DNA from: Tausonia pullulans
Taxonomy: Eukaryota > Basidiomycota > Tremellomycetes > Cystofilobasidiales > Mrakiaceae
Reading direction: 5' to 3'
NCBI GenBank assembly: GCA_951802195.1
Contig: OX637639.1
Location: 432,393-496,392, forward strand
DNA: 64,000 nucleotides
Positions 10,846 through 23,194 of the stretch are shown here, one piece after another. Below the pieces are notes generated by a model. The model did no database searches, was not told the origin of the DNA, and was given only the letters and a program-made list of their open reading frames with translations. Within the stretch, counting starts at the first letter, position 1. Each line of letters starts with the position of its first letter. The translations under genes and the position numbers were made by a program.

Positions 10846-13800
10846 ATGGACGCCCACCTCGTTCAGGTCCTCGAGGCGACTCTCTCTTCCTCGACCGAGG
10901 AGCGGCGCGCGGCCGAGCAGGCGCTCGATGAGCTTCTTGCCGACCCTGGTCGGTCCCCTCCATCTTCCCTCGAAGCGCTCAGACACTGACGGCCGTGCTC
11001 TCCTCCCTAGACGCCGCCCTCGCTCTCACCCGCCTCGGTCTCTCGACGTCACTCGATCTCTCGACCCGCCAGCTCGCCGGCGTCATCCTCCACAAGCACC
11101 TCGCCCGAACCTGGGAGACGCTCTCCCCCGAGTCGACCGCCATCCCCGAGTCCCACCGCCCGCAACTCCTCGAGCTTCTCTTCAGTGGTCTAGCTCTCCC
11201 CGAATCCAAGCTCCGGTCTCAGTTCGCGCACGCGCTCGCAGTCCCGCTCCTCGCGCAGGCATCGAGCCCAGGGGTCCTCGACGCGCTGCTGGGTCTCCTT
11301 GCGAGAGGGACGCACGATCAGGTCCATGGTGCGATGGCGGTGTTCAGGGAGGTTGTGAGGAAGGGAGAACTCGATCTGGGGGAAGTCGCTGGAGGCGGGA
11401 ACGAGGGAGACGCGCGCGTGCTTGCGGTCGTGAGGGCGTTGAGCCCCGTGCTGCTAGGTGTACTCGGCAACGAGGTGAGCCCGAGCGCTCTCGCCTACCC
11501 CTCTTAGCGATGCTTGTGCCTTTGTTGTCGGGAAAGGCGCTTGGGCCTGGCTGACCCACCCCCGCTTCTCTATCCCCTAGACTCACTCGTCCCCGACGCG
11601 AGCAGCGACGATCACCGTCTTCCGCCAGTGTCTCTCGACGCTCTACATGCTCAAGGACGTCCTCCCGCAGGAGGCCAACGCGGCCGTCGCCGACGTTCTC
11701 CCCGGCTGGCTCGAGGCGTGTGTTACGCTCCTCCAGGGCGACATCGGTCTCTCTCTTCGCGAGGGAGGTCGCCCCGCCTGGGAGACGCTTCTCATTAAGC
11801 GAGAGGTCTTCAAGACGCTCACGACGATCCACAGATCGTTCCCAAGGATGCTAACGAGCTCGATCCTCACGACGCACGTCCTCCCGCTTTCGACGGCGCA
11901 CTTGGCGGGTCTCCTCCCACTGCACACGCTCTACGCCATCTCTTCCACCTCAGACGCAACCCCTCCGCCACCAGCGACGGACGACAGCGCGGAGGACGAG
12001 CCGACGATCGAGCAGGTCGTCTCTCCTCTCCTCGATCTCCTGACCGAGCTCACCCGCGCTGGCAAGCTCAAGGCCGGTTGGACGACCGGAAACGACTCCA
12101 CAGAGACGGACGCCCTCGCCTCGGCTGTCCTCTCCGCGCTCGGATTCTCCCTCATGACAACGGACGACGAGGAAGAGTGGGCGAACGACCCGAACGCCTT
12201 TGCGGCAGACGAGGACGATGAGACGGACCTCTACTCGCTCCGCGTTGCGTGCCACGACTTCATCGCCACCTTGCTCGAGAAATACCCCCGACCAAGCGCA
12301 AGGGTCCTCCAGAGTGCCGTCCAGTGGCGAATTGGCGCGTCCGAGATCGAGCAGAAGCGAGGGGATGCCGATTGGTGGAAAGGGCTCGAGGCGTCGTTGG
12401 CTTGCGTCGGAGGGGTCTCGGAGCCGCTGTTGGAGCTACTGGAGACGGAGGAGACGAAGGGTGGGAAGAAGAGCTTCGATCTCGGGTTCCTGTTCGACCG
12501 GGTGATCCCCAAGTTCCTTGGTGCTCAGGGTGAGCGAACAAAGGCGCAGAAATCTCCACCCCACACATTCTGATTCCCTCTCCAGAGCTCCCCTTCCTCC
12601 AGGGCCGATCCTTCGTCGTCGCGTCCCAGTACGCGACTGCGCTCTCGCCCTCGCTTGCCGCTCAGTACCTCGAGGCGGCCGTCCAAGTGCTCGAGGCTGA
12701 GGGTATGGGCGTCTCGGTTAAGATCTCGGCCGTCAAGACGATCAAGAAGTGGGTTGGGCGACTTCTCTCCTTCGCTTCGTTGTGAGCCACACTCACCCAT
12801 TTCTCTCCCGCCAGCTTCTGCCGCCACCTCCCACCGACGACCGTCCAGCCGCTGTCGCACCGGATCCTCTCGACGCTCGTCCCTCTCCTTACCCAAGCGG
12901 GTGACGAGGTCCTCGCCCTCGTTCTCGAGTCCCTCCGTGCCGTCGTGGGTGTCGATGAGGCGGCGCTCGACCCACAGCTCATGGCTCAGCTCTCCAATGT
13001 CCTCCTCGACGTGTGGGCGAAGAACGCCTCGGATCCGATCATTGCCTCGATCTTCGAGGAGCTCTTCGAGCACCTCGCCTCGACGCCCAAGACCGAGACG
13101 TACGATGCGCTCGTATCGCACGCTCTACCGAAGATCTGCTCGGCTGTGACGAACCCCCCGGGGGATGATGCCGCGGCTGCGGCGACGCTCGCGGCTGGGG
13201 CCATTGAGCTTGTGTGCAGCTTGCTGAGGGGGAGGGAGGGCCCGCTCGACCCGGAAGGGAAAGGCTACGTCGCGGGGATTGCGAGTGTGCTTTTCCCCGG
13301 CCTGCTTCATGGCGAGGATATGGAGATGATTCAGGTGAGGAACCGCTTTTGCCCCTTCGCTTTGCTCTCTTGCTGATGAAAGTGCGAAACCCAGAACGGG
13401 GTCGAGGCTCTTACGCTCCTCATCCGCAAGGACTGCCAGTCGCTCATCGAGTCGTATGTCCTCTTCTCGTCTTTCACCTAACCGGCCAACCCTAACCCTT
13501 CTGCTTCCACCAGCATCGACCCCCAGACCAATCAATCCGGCCTGCACTCGACCTTCGCCGTCATCGCCCGCCTCCTCCGGCCCGGCGAGTCCGAATCCCG
13601 GGGTCTCTTCCTCGGTGATCTTGTCGTTCACCTCCTTCGTCGCGCCCCCAGCCACTCCATCGCCCCCGTCCTGCCCGACCTCGTCCGGGCGATGGTGGAG
13701 CGGATCCCGACGGCGATGTATCAGACGTTCCAGCAGAGCTTGATCATCCCGCTGGCGTACTTGCTCGAAACGCAGTTTGAGGGGACCCTGAAGCTGCTCG

Positions 13801-14735
13801 AGGAGACTCCGATCACGGTCGCTCCCGTTCCTCCGTCGACCGAGTCGACGAGCTCGACGGCGCTCGCGGTCCTTCTGAGAAGCTGGTCTGAGAACGCAGA
13901 GACGTTCCAAGGGTCGTGGGCGATCCGAGTCTCGACGCTCGCGCTTGGAAGGCTCTTCGTCGAGAGCGCAAGGCGGGAGAGCCTCAGCGGGCTCGGCGTG
14001 CGCGGGGAGCAAATCGTCGACCAGGAGACGAACGGGCGTGAGTCTGTCGAGCCTAGGCTGTGGGGTGCGGACGCATCGACGGACTAAAAAGCTGACTTGA
14101 GAACGAACGGTCTCGTCTCGGCAAGTCATCATGACCCGCTCAATGACCAAGTCCCGACCGATCCGTTACTCGCAGATCCCTTTCCCGCTCAAGGCGCTCA
14201 AGCTCATCCTTTCCGAGATGCGCACCGTCCGGTCTGCCGGGGAGTACAACGCGCTTTGGGACGCCGAAGACGACGACGACGACGACGACGATGGGGACGA
14301 CGACGATGGGGACAACGGAGCGTGGGAGGACGATGGACCGGGGCTGGTGAAGGGGAGGGGGCCGGCGAGGGAGGATGAGTTTGGATTCCTTTCGGGTGAG
14401 TTCCGCTGTCCTCTTGTTTGCGAGGGAGACACACAGGGCTGACGTTATGACGTGGGCATCAGACATGATGGGCCCGGGAGGCATCGACGACGCAGATGCC
14501 AGCTTCGGCGGAGAGGACGAGGACCTTCGGGATGACCCGGTCTCGACGATCGACCTCAATGTGAGTCCCAACCCTGTCCCTTTTTCTCTTTCGAGCGCTG
14601 ACAGATGGACGTGAACACCAGGCCCACCTCGCGGGTGTTCTGAGGACGTCGTACGCCGAGATGGACGGCTTTGGTCGACTCGTCGCCGGATTGTCGGACG
14701 AGGAGCGCGGGGTTCTCGGTGGGGTGCTTGCTTAG
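10846..14735 (+). CDS. KAP114: Importin-9/Kap114-like karyopherin beta
   Basis: A nuclear import receptor of the importin-beta family (Imp9/Kap114 carries H2A-H2B, TBP and other cargo). Exons: 10846-10948, 11011-11474, 11581-12529, 12586-12748, 12815-13334, 13395-13453, 13514-14037, 14126-14395, 14463-14560, 14622-14735, giving 1,087 residues, close to the usual 1,000-1,050. The N-terminus has the importin-beta pattern (STEERRAAEQALDELLADP, then LAGVILHKHLARTW). HEAT-like helices continue throughout. A MTRSMTKS segment (about 14130) matches the RTRS-type motif near the C-terminus of Imp9/Kap114. It is followed by an Asp-rich run (about 14270-14315), consistent with the acidic loop that binds histones. 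All ten exons join in phase. It diverges from SWD3 and converges on the small gene at 14816. Confidence 0.88.
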
Positions 14736-14815
14736 AGAAGAGATATCACGAGAGATCAAGGAAGTGTGCATCGAAAAGAGAAACTTGTACAGAGAGACGT
14801 TGTCTCCGCCTTCAA

Positions 14816-15283
14816 TCAGAGCGGCGACCCTGACCCAATGCTCGCCGTCCGCCTCTCCATCTCCGCCAGCTCCCGCTCCATCGCGTCAATGCCTCCGTCG
14901 GCAAGCTTAGCGCCGTCCGCGGACGGCCGCTCGCCTCCCGACGCGTGCTGGTCTGGGGAGAACGAGGTCGGCGCGTCGAAGTCTTGTGCTGGAGGGGCGA
15001 GGTTTGGGGCGGAGGAGGTAGAGTTGGACGAGGGAGGAGGGACAGGGGGGTTGCGGTAGGTCTGCTGCGATGAGGTGCTCTCGCTGGGGGCCGAGGGAGG
15101 AGGAGAAGGGGGAGAGAGAGGGAGGGAGGATGATGACGATGGCTCGGTCTCGGCTGCCGGGGACGAACAGATCGTCAGCTCGGCTGGGAGAGAATTGGCT
15201 CTAGTCAAGAGGGCAGGCAACGCACTGTCGAGTGTGGTGTTCGGCGCGTAGGTGTGGGCGAGGGTGTGTAGAATCTTGGACAT
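14816..15283 (-). CDS. Unrecognised small Ser/Pro-rich protein
   Basis: A single-exon frame of 155 residues starting MSKILHTLAHTY. A short helical N-terminus is followed by a Ser/Pro-rich middle and a charged C-terminal helix (AMERELAEMERR). It converges on KAP114, with 80 bp between stops. I do not recognise a family. The frame could be an exon of a longer gene, but no convincing splice partner is visible. Confidence 0.4.
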   Translation of the reverse strand: MSKILHTLAHTYAPNTTLDSALPALLTRANSLPAELTICSSPAAETEPSSSSSLPLSPPSPPPSAPSESTSSQQTYRNPPVPPPSSNSTSSAPNLAPPAQDFDAPTSFSPDQHASGGERPSADGAKLADGGIDAMERELAEMERRTASIGSGSPL

Positions 15284-17159
15284 GCTGAGAATTCGATGGG
15301 CGTTGGAAGGAAAAGAGGAAAGAGGACGATCTCGTCCCTTGAACCGGGGGACGAGGCCGCCGCGGATGCCGAGATAGCAGGGAGGAATACGTCATGATCA
15401 CCCGAGGATTGTTCCGTGGATCCAGAACAATGTCCACCCTCCTCTGGTGAGTCTGATCCGTCTGGAAACACTGAGGTGGGGGAGGCTATCTGATGGTGGA
15501 GAGGGTTGAGCGACAGATCTGACAGGTCAGGCTAGTACGCACAGAACATCCTTGCTCCTCCTCCCCTCTCTTTCGCCCTTTCTTCCTCTGAACAGCCTTC
15601 CACCCTGTCGTCGCCTTTCGTACCTCCCGAAAGATGCGCCTCGAATAAACTTCACCCACCAAACTCCGCCAGATGGTTGCATCGCTCATTGAATCCCCCC
15701 CTAATTGACTGCGCGGGACATATGAGGTTTCATCTCGCTCGGGCCTCGTTCAACTCGCTCTTCGTCGTCGAATTCCACGTCCCCCTCCCTAGCTAGTAGA
15801 ACTCTACTGAGCCCAGCTTCACCCGGTCCTTCCCAAGCTCACTCAGGGCATCCAGAAGCAGGGCCGTCCCATCGATCTCGGCTGCGAGCCTGCTTCCCTC
15901 CCCCCTCCCACGGCCCACCGTCCGGATGCACTTCTCTTTCAAGATTAACAAGCGGCTTCCGCACATCCCGATCCTCAATCGGCAGCGTTAGATTGATTGG
16001 TCGACTGGGCTCGAGCTATATATCCGTGAAGGGTCGCCGGTGCTCAAGGCCGTCTCGTGCGCAGGCAAGTTGAGCTGGCTGTTGAAGTGGACTGAGAGAT
16101 AGAGGGAGCAGGGTTGATCGGAAGTTGCTCGCGCACCTATGCCTGACTGGGCGAATGAGATATACTGAAAATCATGGATCATCTTCCCTCTCCGAAGCTT
16201 CTGACTGCGGATTTTTAGGATGCGAAGCAGGTGCATTTTCCCTCCCTTAACCCTCCTGCTCCCAGGCTTGTTGCTGGTCTTCCTCACCCGTATCCTCCTC
16301 TCCTGACGAAATCTTCACTGATTGTCGCTGTTCTGTTGCCCCTGACTCCTGGAACCTTCTCTGACACAAGATCTTCAGTGAATGTGGTACCTGGGACCGG
16401 CCCGTCGAGCTCTGCAAGAGTCCGTCTTAGCTTGCGCTCGTACCCTATCACGTGATTCTCCGACTGCCCTCGCTCATCAAAGGTCAAGCGCTCGGCGTCG
16501 TCGCCATTCACAAGTACCTTGTCCTTCCACCTGCTCGTCTCGAACCTGGGGCCGCCCTTGCTACACTCGCAACCGATGGTCGCTGACTCCGATGGATGCA
16601 GTGGTACTACGTCCACCCGGTCCCCCAGCTTCAGAGGCCTCGCACAGGCTTCAAGAATTTTATTCCTACCGTGAGTGTCTACCTATTCAATCCATCTTAG
16701 ATCACCGCTGAGAACTTTTCGTATAGCCACACCGATGATCTCCTACCGCGATGAGGACATCGATGACAGACCGCCGACCTCTTCCGCGGGCATACGTGCG
16801 CTGCTTTCAGAGAGGATGAGACAAGACAACAGGGGCCTCGACATTTGAAGACAAGGAGGTATATGGGAACCTTTGTCAGTCGCGGTCTCGCTATGGTGAA
16901 TTAGGGAGGTGCTAACTTTGGGCTTGCTCATCGAAAAGTCATGTTTTCCTGTGAGTGCACTGGACTCGAGAGCTCGTTGTGATTGTGTTAGCTGACTCAT
17001 GTTGATGTGCATACCGGGTACGAGGCGACCGGTCACACACCCCTACCATTCTCTTTACGCTCTGCGCCCTCTACCCGGAGGAACAGCATAAGATATATAT
17101 GAGCTAATAATTTAAGTCATATCTTAGGGTTGAACGTCTGTCAGTAGTCTCTCTCGCTA
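15284..17159. other. Gene-poor stretch with broken frames, probably decayed coding sequence
   Basis: Short coding-like fragments occur on both strands: on minus, a frame ending GSVEFY (15793-15978) and one at 16284-16616; on plus, LELYIREGSPVLKAVS near 16010-16060. None joins into a supported gene. The sequence leads directly into the P450 pseudogene, so part of it may be that gene's decayed N-terminal half. I see no intact gene. Confidence 0.4.
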
Positions 17160-17925
17160 GTGTCTTCCTCCCTTGCTGACACAGTCATCGTGGCGAAAGT
17201 CCTAGGCCGACTTTCCAAGATCACCAGGCCCGTTGCGGCTCTGAAAGAGTTTTCTAGCTCTTCCCGCCTGTCTCGACGACCCCAAGGAGTCCGGTGTGTC
17301 TCTAAAGCCTATCGCCTCAGTTCTGCTTCGTTTCGTTTCGTCGCTAACGGTATTACCAGTTGAACCGTTTGTGGCGTCCTTCTTCCTGGTTCTATTCGCC
17401 CTTCCCTGCTGATGAATCTCTTGCTTCTCAACCGCCTCCTGACCAGAGCCGGAAGAGTTCCGTCTGGACCGGTTCCTCGGGAACTACAACGCGGACCGCT
17501 TCTGTGAATGAGTATTTAGAGGTCCCTGTGGCCATATTTACATGTTTTTGGAGCGCAATTTGGGCAGCTTCTCGACCGGGCCTCGTGGATACAGCGGTAC
17601 GTCTCATCTCGTTCTTCCTGCTGGTAGATGGCTGATGACACTCTCCTATTCTTCTCTCAGACTGTTAGTTCGCCGAGGGTGCGTCTGTCCACCTGCCCTC
17701 TCTCCAACCTCAGACCCTTTGCTGACTCTTGTTCCCTCCAGTCGAGGCCGTCGTCCTCATCGCATGCGTTCTCCGCCAGCTTGAGATCACGGCCGTCCCC
17801 CGGCCAGGCGAATCATGGGCAGCGAGGGAAAGTGGCTACTCAAGGTCTCTATGAGCGTCACACTTGCATCGGACGGGGTCGATCTGAATTTCATCATGTT
17901 TTGGCATGATAAAGGGGGTTTATGC
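17160..17925 (+). pseudogene. Decayed cytochrome P450 (3' half)
   Basis: Fragments of a P450 monooxygenase appear in the right order but in different frames. LFPPVSTTPRS (17258-17290) follows where the K-helix ExxR belongs. FYSPFPADESLASQ comes next, then PEPEEFRLDRFLGNYNADRF from 17443 in another frame, an in-frame TGA at 17509-17511, FSTGPRGYSG (from 17569) in the heme-loop position, then VEAVVLIACVLRQLEITAVP (about 17742) and VTLASDGVDLNFI (about 17858) after a further frame change. The usual heme-loop Cys is replaced (GPRGYSG against GPRxCxG). Introns with normal borders survive around 17595-17660. Frameshifts, a stop and the missing axial Cys make an active enzyme very unlikely. Confidence 0.65.
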
Positions 17926-18157
17926 TTGATTACATGGCAGTTGAGTGTTTCTGTCTGTGTGGTGGTCATCGTGAAGGGAGCTTGATGAGGACGCGCCGCC
18001 GGCCGAGGCCCGGGGAGGAGGGAGGCCCAGCAGGAGATGACGCGCGCTTGCTCTTCACCCTTCTCCCTTCCTTGCTGGCTGTTCTCTTTCCGAACCCCAT
18101 CCGCCTCTGCCCTGCCCCTCTCTCTCCTGCGTCTCCGACAGAAGGCGCTGTTTCGAC

Positions 18158-20793
18158 ATGCCCTCATCTTCCTCCCAGTCGTCGTCGCCCACGCCAACGG
18201 CCCCCGTCGACTCTCTTAGTGCTTCTGCTGCCTCCACCTCGACCGCCGCCCGCCCAATTATGAGCCGCTCAAGCTCCATCTCTGGGTCCATCCGGGGCCT
18301 CGTTACCGACTACTGGGAGAACGATAGTGAACGTCCAGACTGGATGGGTGCCTTCACGCTCCTGGGTGCGCTCGCTGTCGAGCTTCCGTCGCGCGCGCTA
18401 TCGCCCTCACTGACACGTACTTCCCTCGCTCGCTCCCCGCAGACGTCCTCGAAAGTCCGCCCATTCTTCAATCTTCCGCTCATCCGTCAATTCTCAGGCT
18501 AACATGTTCCCCCTTCTCGCCCAGCCTTCTTTGACTCCCGCCTTGACCTCATCGAGCGCCGACTCAAAGCCCACTCGGACCGGCTCAAGAACCGGGCGGG
18601 CGAGGTCCTATCGAAGTCAAGCGCCAACCTGCGGTAAGTCTCGCTCTGAGATTGTCAGATTGGCGAGAAGGGCGGGGGGGGGGGGCAGGAGAAGTGCTGT
18701 TGCGAGGTGTAGTTCGTGCGGGTGGATCAGGCGCTGGCTCACGTTTGTGAGCACGCCTGATGATCGCTGCGAGGCCCGGCCGAGGGACGCGGTCGGGGCT
18801 TTCCTACAGACCGACCGTTCATCCGTGTTGCACAGAGAGTGCACTATGTGCGAGGGGGGGATCTTCAAGCAGCCAGCAGCCCTCGCCTGAACGAATGGGC
18901 TCTCAAACGAGGGCAGGAGGACTGGGGCTTCATTCCCTTCGGAGCAGCCCGAAAGCGAGACACCATGACCATTCGCCGTTTACCCCCTCTGAGCTTTCTA
19001 GGATTGGCCCTGATTCCTTTCTCCCTCTCAGCGCCCTCGCACCCAAGTCGCCCAGAATTTGGCCCGCCGATTCCGCTGATGCTGACCTCGTGACGGCGGA
19101 CCTCGCTGGGTCGAGCCCCGTCCCGCCTGGGAGCACCAACAACGAGAGACGACTGCTTGCTGAGAAGGAGCTCCGCAAGTTCAAGTCAAAGGTAGGCGTT
19201 CCACCTGGGAAGGGGCGATCATGCTCTGACTGACGGATGACGATTACTCAGGTCTCCGCTCGCGTTCAAACGCTCTCCTCGTCGTGGGCTTCCGCGCGCC
19301 ACCTCCGGACGCGCGACAAGGTGTCCTTCTTCTTCGGTGTGATGACGGTCCTCACATCGGCACTCATGTTTGGTCTGGCACCTGAGTGGATCCCGGTGTG
19401 GTAGTGAGTCGGAGTCTGAGGCTTTGAGGCGGGCAGAGCTGATTCTTCCTCCCACCCCGTCCCTTCCCCTCACAGCACCGTCCAATCGGCGTTCTACATC
19501 CCCACACGTTGCTGGACGTACAAGCGCAAGGCTTGGCATTACTTTCTTTGGGACATGTGCTATTACGTAAACATCCTGGACTTGCTCTGGATGTGGTTCT
19601 TCCCGGGCAACACGGTCTTCTTCACGGCCTGCTACCTCCTCACCCTGGGGCCGCTAGCCTCAGCTATCGTCACTTGGCGAAACTCGTGAGTCCAGTTCAG
19701 AGCTTTGACCCCAAGTCGACAAGCCCTGATGCCTTATTTTCACAGCCTCGTCTTCCACTCGCTCGACAAAGTTACCTCGCTCTTCATCCACATCTACCCG
19801 CCCTTCACCTTCACCGTCATTCTTCACTACTTCCCGGGTAACGAGGAGCGCTACCCGGGCATCGTTCACATGAAAGACATCGGAAAGTGGCGGTCGATGG
19901 CGCTTGGCGTGGGCTTTTGTGGGTGTTGCACGCCGGCAGAACTTGAAGGCTCTGGGACTGACGCCCCCTCTCGCTCCATCGCTAGACGTCGTCTGGCAGG
20001 CCATGTACTGGCGATTTGTCATCATTGGCCGGCGGGAAAAAATTGCCGCCGGTCTGCGTCCAACATCGTTCGAACAGTGCGACCGTCTTGTTCTCTCGCT
20101 CTCTTGCCCTTTCTGACCCTTTCTTTCAGCCTTCTCCATGACAAACACAATGTTATCGGCCGCTGGATGCGAGCAACGAAGCCCGAGAAGCGCGAGTCAC
20201 TCTTTATGTTCTGGCAGCTCGGTGCGTTCTCGCTTGCTTGCCGCTTGTCGCGCCTTATCTTCATCTGATCTCTCGCGAAACAGTGTACACTGCCGTCTGC
20301 TTCCTCCCGGCCCTCTTCGTCCTCCAATACTCGGCCCGCTGGTCCGGGGCGTTCCTCCTCTTTGTTTTTGCCGTGGCGACGTGGAACGGCGCCAATTATT
20401 GTTTGTCACCCCTCCCCCCTCTCCCCTTTCTTCTCTTCTCTTCCTTTCTTTCGTCATCACTAACATCCCACCCGCCGAACAGACGTCGAAGTCTGGGGCC
20501 GCAAGTTCGAGCGCGAGCTTGAGGCCCTCCGCAAAGAGATGGCTGCTCTCTCCGCTAGCCCTTCGAGCACCGGGGGGACCGCTCCTGGTAGCCCTGGTGT
20601 GGATAAGAAGTCGGCGGTGGTGACGTCGGAGGTGAGCGGTGGTGAAGGAGCCGCGGCAGCGAGAGCGGGTACAGAGGGTGAGGAAGAGATTGAAATGCTT
20701 GAGCTGGACGCTTCGATAGCGGCGTCGACGGCTACGGAGGAGGACGGGATGGCGTCGTTGGCGGCGGGGGCAGAGATGCGGAAGCGCAAATGA
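18158..20793 (+). CDS. GPC1: Glycerophosphocholine acyltransferase Gpc1 (DUF2838 membrane protein)
   Basis: A polytopic membrane enzyme that acylates glycerophosphocholine with acyl-CoA to lyso-PC for phosphatidylcholine re-synthesis. Exons: 18158-18365, 18443-18454 (12 nt), 18525-18633, 19032-19191, 19252-19403, 19476-19685, 19746-19918, 19986-20076, 20130-20221, 20284-20400, 20483-20793, giving 544 residues, all in phase. Family hallmarks are visible: RTRDKVSFFFGVMTVLTSAL, RCWTYKRKAWHYFLWDMCYY, VFHSLDKVTSLFIHIYPPFT (conserved His/Asp-rich membrane stretch), REKIAAG and NGANYYVEVWGRKFERELE at the end of the last membrane span. The N-terminus is Ser/Thr-rich. The C-terminal tail is acidic. 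Intron 3 (398 nt) is long for this region. The 12-nt exon encodes DVLE and is required for frame. Confidence 0.9.
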
Positions 20794-21690
20794 CGGGTGG
20801 ACAGGCGGGTGGATGGCTGGACGCAACAAACGATGGACGGACAGTTAGGACACGTACCTCTATGACGAGTGATGAATGCTTGCAAATAACAACGACCGCA
20901 ACTTCAGCCAGGTGACCGGGCTGTATGTCTCTCAAATTCCACATGTCCGGTCTCGCGTGTCAGCTTGAAGCTATTCGTCGGCATTATCCGTTGTCGTAAA
21001 CGCAGAACGGCTCACGGTCTTCATGTTGTGCAGGAAAACAAGGCCCTTGAGCCAACAGATATCCTTCTTCCTTTTCTCCTACTAGACTCTTGGATATGTG
21101 CCCTTGACTATCCTCTTTAATCTGACAGTCATTCCTGTCTCACGCCATTTACCCTCGACCCATTTAACAGACGTGGACGAAGCATTGAGTTGTTGCCGCA
21201 GAAGGAGAGACAGGGACCCCGATCTTCAAGAGGCGTACTCCCAAACCCACCCGCTCATCCGCCCCCGCGCTCGCTCGCCAGAATGCCGCTCGCTTGTAAT
21301 GCGGGTCCGGCCGGCGCAGCGAAGCTCAAAGCGACAGAGTTGCCTGGGTCTGACAGCTCTCGCGATGATGACGCCTCCCCATGACAGATATCACCCTAAA
21401 TTGTTTTTGCGGCGTCGCTCACTGGAAGAGAAAATACCACACAACCGTCTTCCGCTCATCTTCCGTCATTCGTCTTCCATTCTTCTTTCCCCGAACCAAC
21501 ATCTATCTTCCCTTCTCATTCCGCCGTCCCTCTCCTACTTAGTGAGTCTCGTGCTTCCATTCAATTGTGCTTCCCTGAGATTGTGTTTCCCTTTGGTCGT
21601 GTTTCCTCCTCCACCGGCCTACCTCGTTCTCTGACTCTCTTGCCGCTCTCTTCCTTCGCACAAGCAGAACAAGCCCCCTCCCTCCTCACT
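20794..21690. other. Intergenic, no gene seen
   Basis: Lower-GC sequence without a supported frame on either strand. The last 100-150 bp are pyrimidine-rich and probably form the 5' untranslated region and promoter of the secreted-protein gene at 21691. Confidence 0.55.
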
Positions 21691-23194
21691 ATGCGTCTCC
21701 TCTGGTTCTCCAGTGTCACTCTCGCGGTTTCGACCCTCGTCTCAGCCGCAAGCGTGACCAACCTCAACTCGCCCGTCAATGTCGAAAAAAGAGATGACGC
21801 CTCTGCTGCTACTCCTCGTGCTCGCATCGTCCGCCCTTGGATTGAGAGGAACAGCGATCCCAGCTCCCAGAGGCCTAGGAAGAAGGGCTTTGCAGTCCGC
21901 AATTGTGAGTGTCCGTTGTGCGCGGTGGTGGCGGCGTTGAAGCAAGACGGGGGAAGTCCGCCCGCTGCGCAATGTCCCATGACTTGCCATGCGTCCACTG
22001 ACTCACTCATCAATTTCTCCCGCCCACCTACTAGCCACCCCTTCCAACATCCCTGCCAACCACGGTTCTCACCCTCACCCTGGAAAAGTAGAACCCATCA
22101 AGGTTACCGGCAAGATCGAGGTTCGATACGCGAGCAACCACAGCAAGATCCTCGGCTACGTCGGTCCCTATGAAAAGAACGTCTTTGGTACGTTCCAGCC
22201 CTTGTGTCATGTGATGTAGCATTAGCTGACTACAACTGATAGGCGAGTACGGCATTGTTAACATTGACAATAAGACGGAGTGCGAGAGGGCCCTGGTCGT
22301 CTCCTTCGAGTGAATTACATCTCAGCGCCTTCTTTGAGCGAACCAAGCTGAAGAAGCATGGTTCATCCAGGCCCACCATCACGCTGTCTGCCCCCGGAAA
22401 CCTCTACGTTGATACTACCGCTGTCTACCCCAATTTTGGTGAGCATACACGGACACTCGCCGGGGTTTTCGCTGACCCTCGCTCTCCCCGCTTAGGCGCC
22501 ATCACGGCCGAGACCTGGAAGTACGGCAACTACTCAAGCAACCTTGGACCAGGTCAGATTTCTGAGTCTAGCCAAGCATTCAGCCGTCCCTGATCTGCCC
22601 GCTTCTTCCAGGGTCTCCCGGTTTTGTTTCTTTCGGCGACGTCGAAAGCAGTTCGTCTCCCTCACTCTCTTAGCTGATGTCTACTTGCACTGACTCCCGT
22701 TTCAGCTGAGCCCCTTGGCGTCTTCGAGGAGTACGATAACAGCTACAAAGACGCTGTGGAACTGTCCAAGAAGCCGGGCGACGCTAAATCGGCCGTCGAG
22801 TCGGCCATCTGTAAGTTGTTGTTTGTTGTCTCCTATCGTCGACGAAGGAGTTGGGCTGAACCCGGTCTTTCTACAGGGTCGTACAACGCCACCTCCGGCA
22901 AGCTCACTCCGACCTGGATTAATGAGGACTCTACGCCTGCTCTCAACACTTCGCTTGTCCTGGTCGAGTCGAAGAAGGCGCGCAACTCGCTCAAGCTCAC
23001 CGGCGAGTTCTCTCGTCTTCCAAAGGGACGCCCTTCTCTTGGCTGACGACACCCTTCTCTCAGGTGACCTGGACCTCTTTGAGAAGCAGTTTGGATCTTT
23101 CAAAGGTCCTCTTGTAAGCATCTAATCTCAACCCTTCGACCCGTCTCGTGACTGACATTCGCGCATACAGGAGCTCTACTTTGTTAAATTCTAG
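21691..23194 (+). CDS. Secreted protein of unknown function with Kex2-type site
   Basis: The N-terminus MRLLWFSSVTLAVSTLVSA is a signal peptide. A VEKRDD motif soon after is a typical Kex2 processing site. Exons: 21691-21904, 22035-22187, 22243-22309, 22326-22438, 22496-22552, 22612-22650, 22706-22810, 22877-23002, 23064-23113, 23171-23194, giving 315 residues. The mature part has several N-glycosylation sequons (NKTE, NYSS, NATS, NTSL) and no clear catalytic motif. Without removing the 16 nt at 22310-22325 (GTGAAT...CTCAG) the frame is broken there; with it, SFDAFFERTK reads through. The intron after 23002 needs a GC donor (GCGAGT). Either these are real unusual introns or the gene carries a frameshift. 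I do not recognise the family. Confidence 0.65.

Noticed and set aside
10457-11554. 365-codon plus-strand frame over the SWD3/KAP114 divergent promoter
   Set aside because: It conflicts with the in-phase KAP114 exons, has Arg/Pro/Ser-rich composition typical of a shadow frame and shows no domain.
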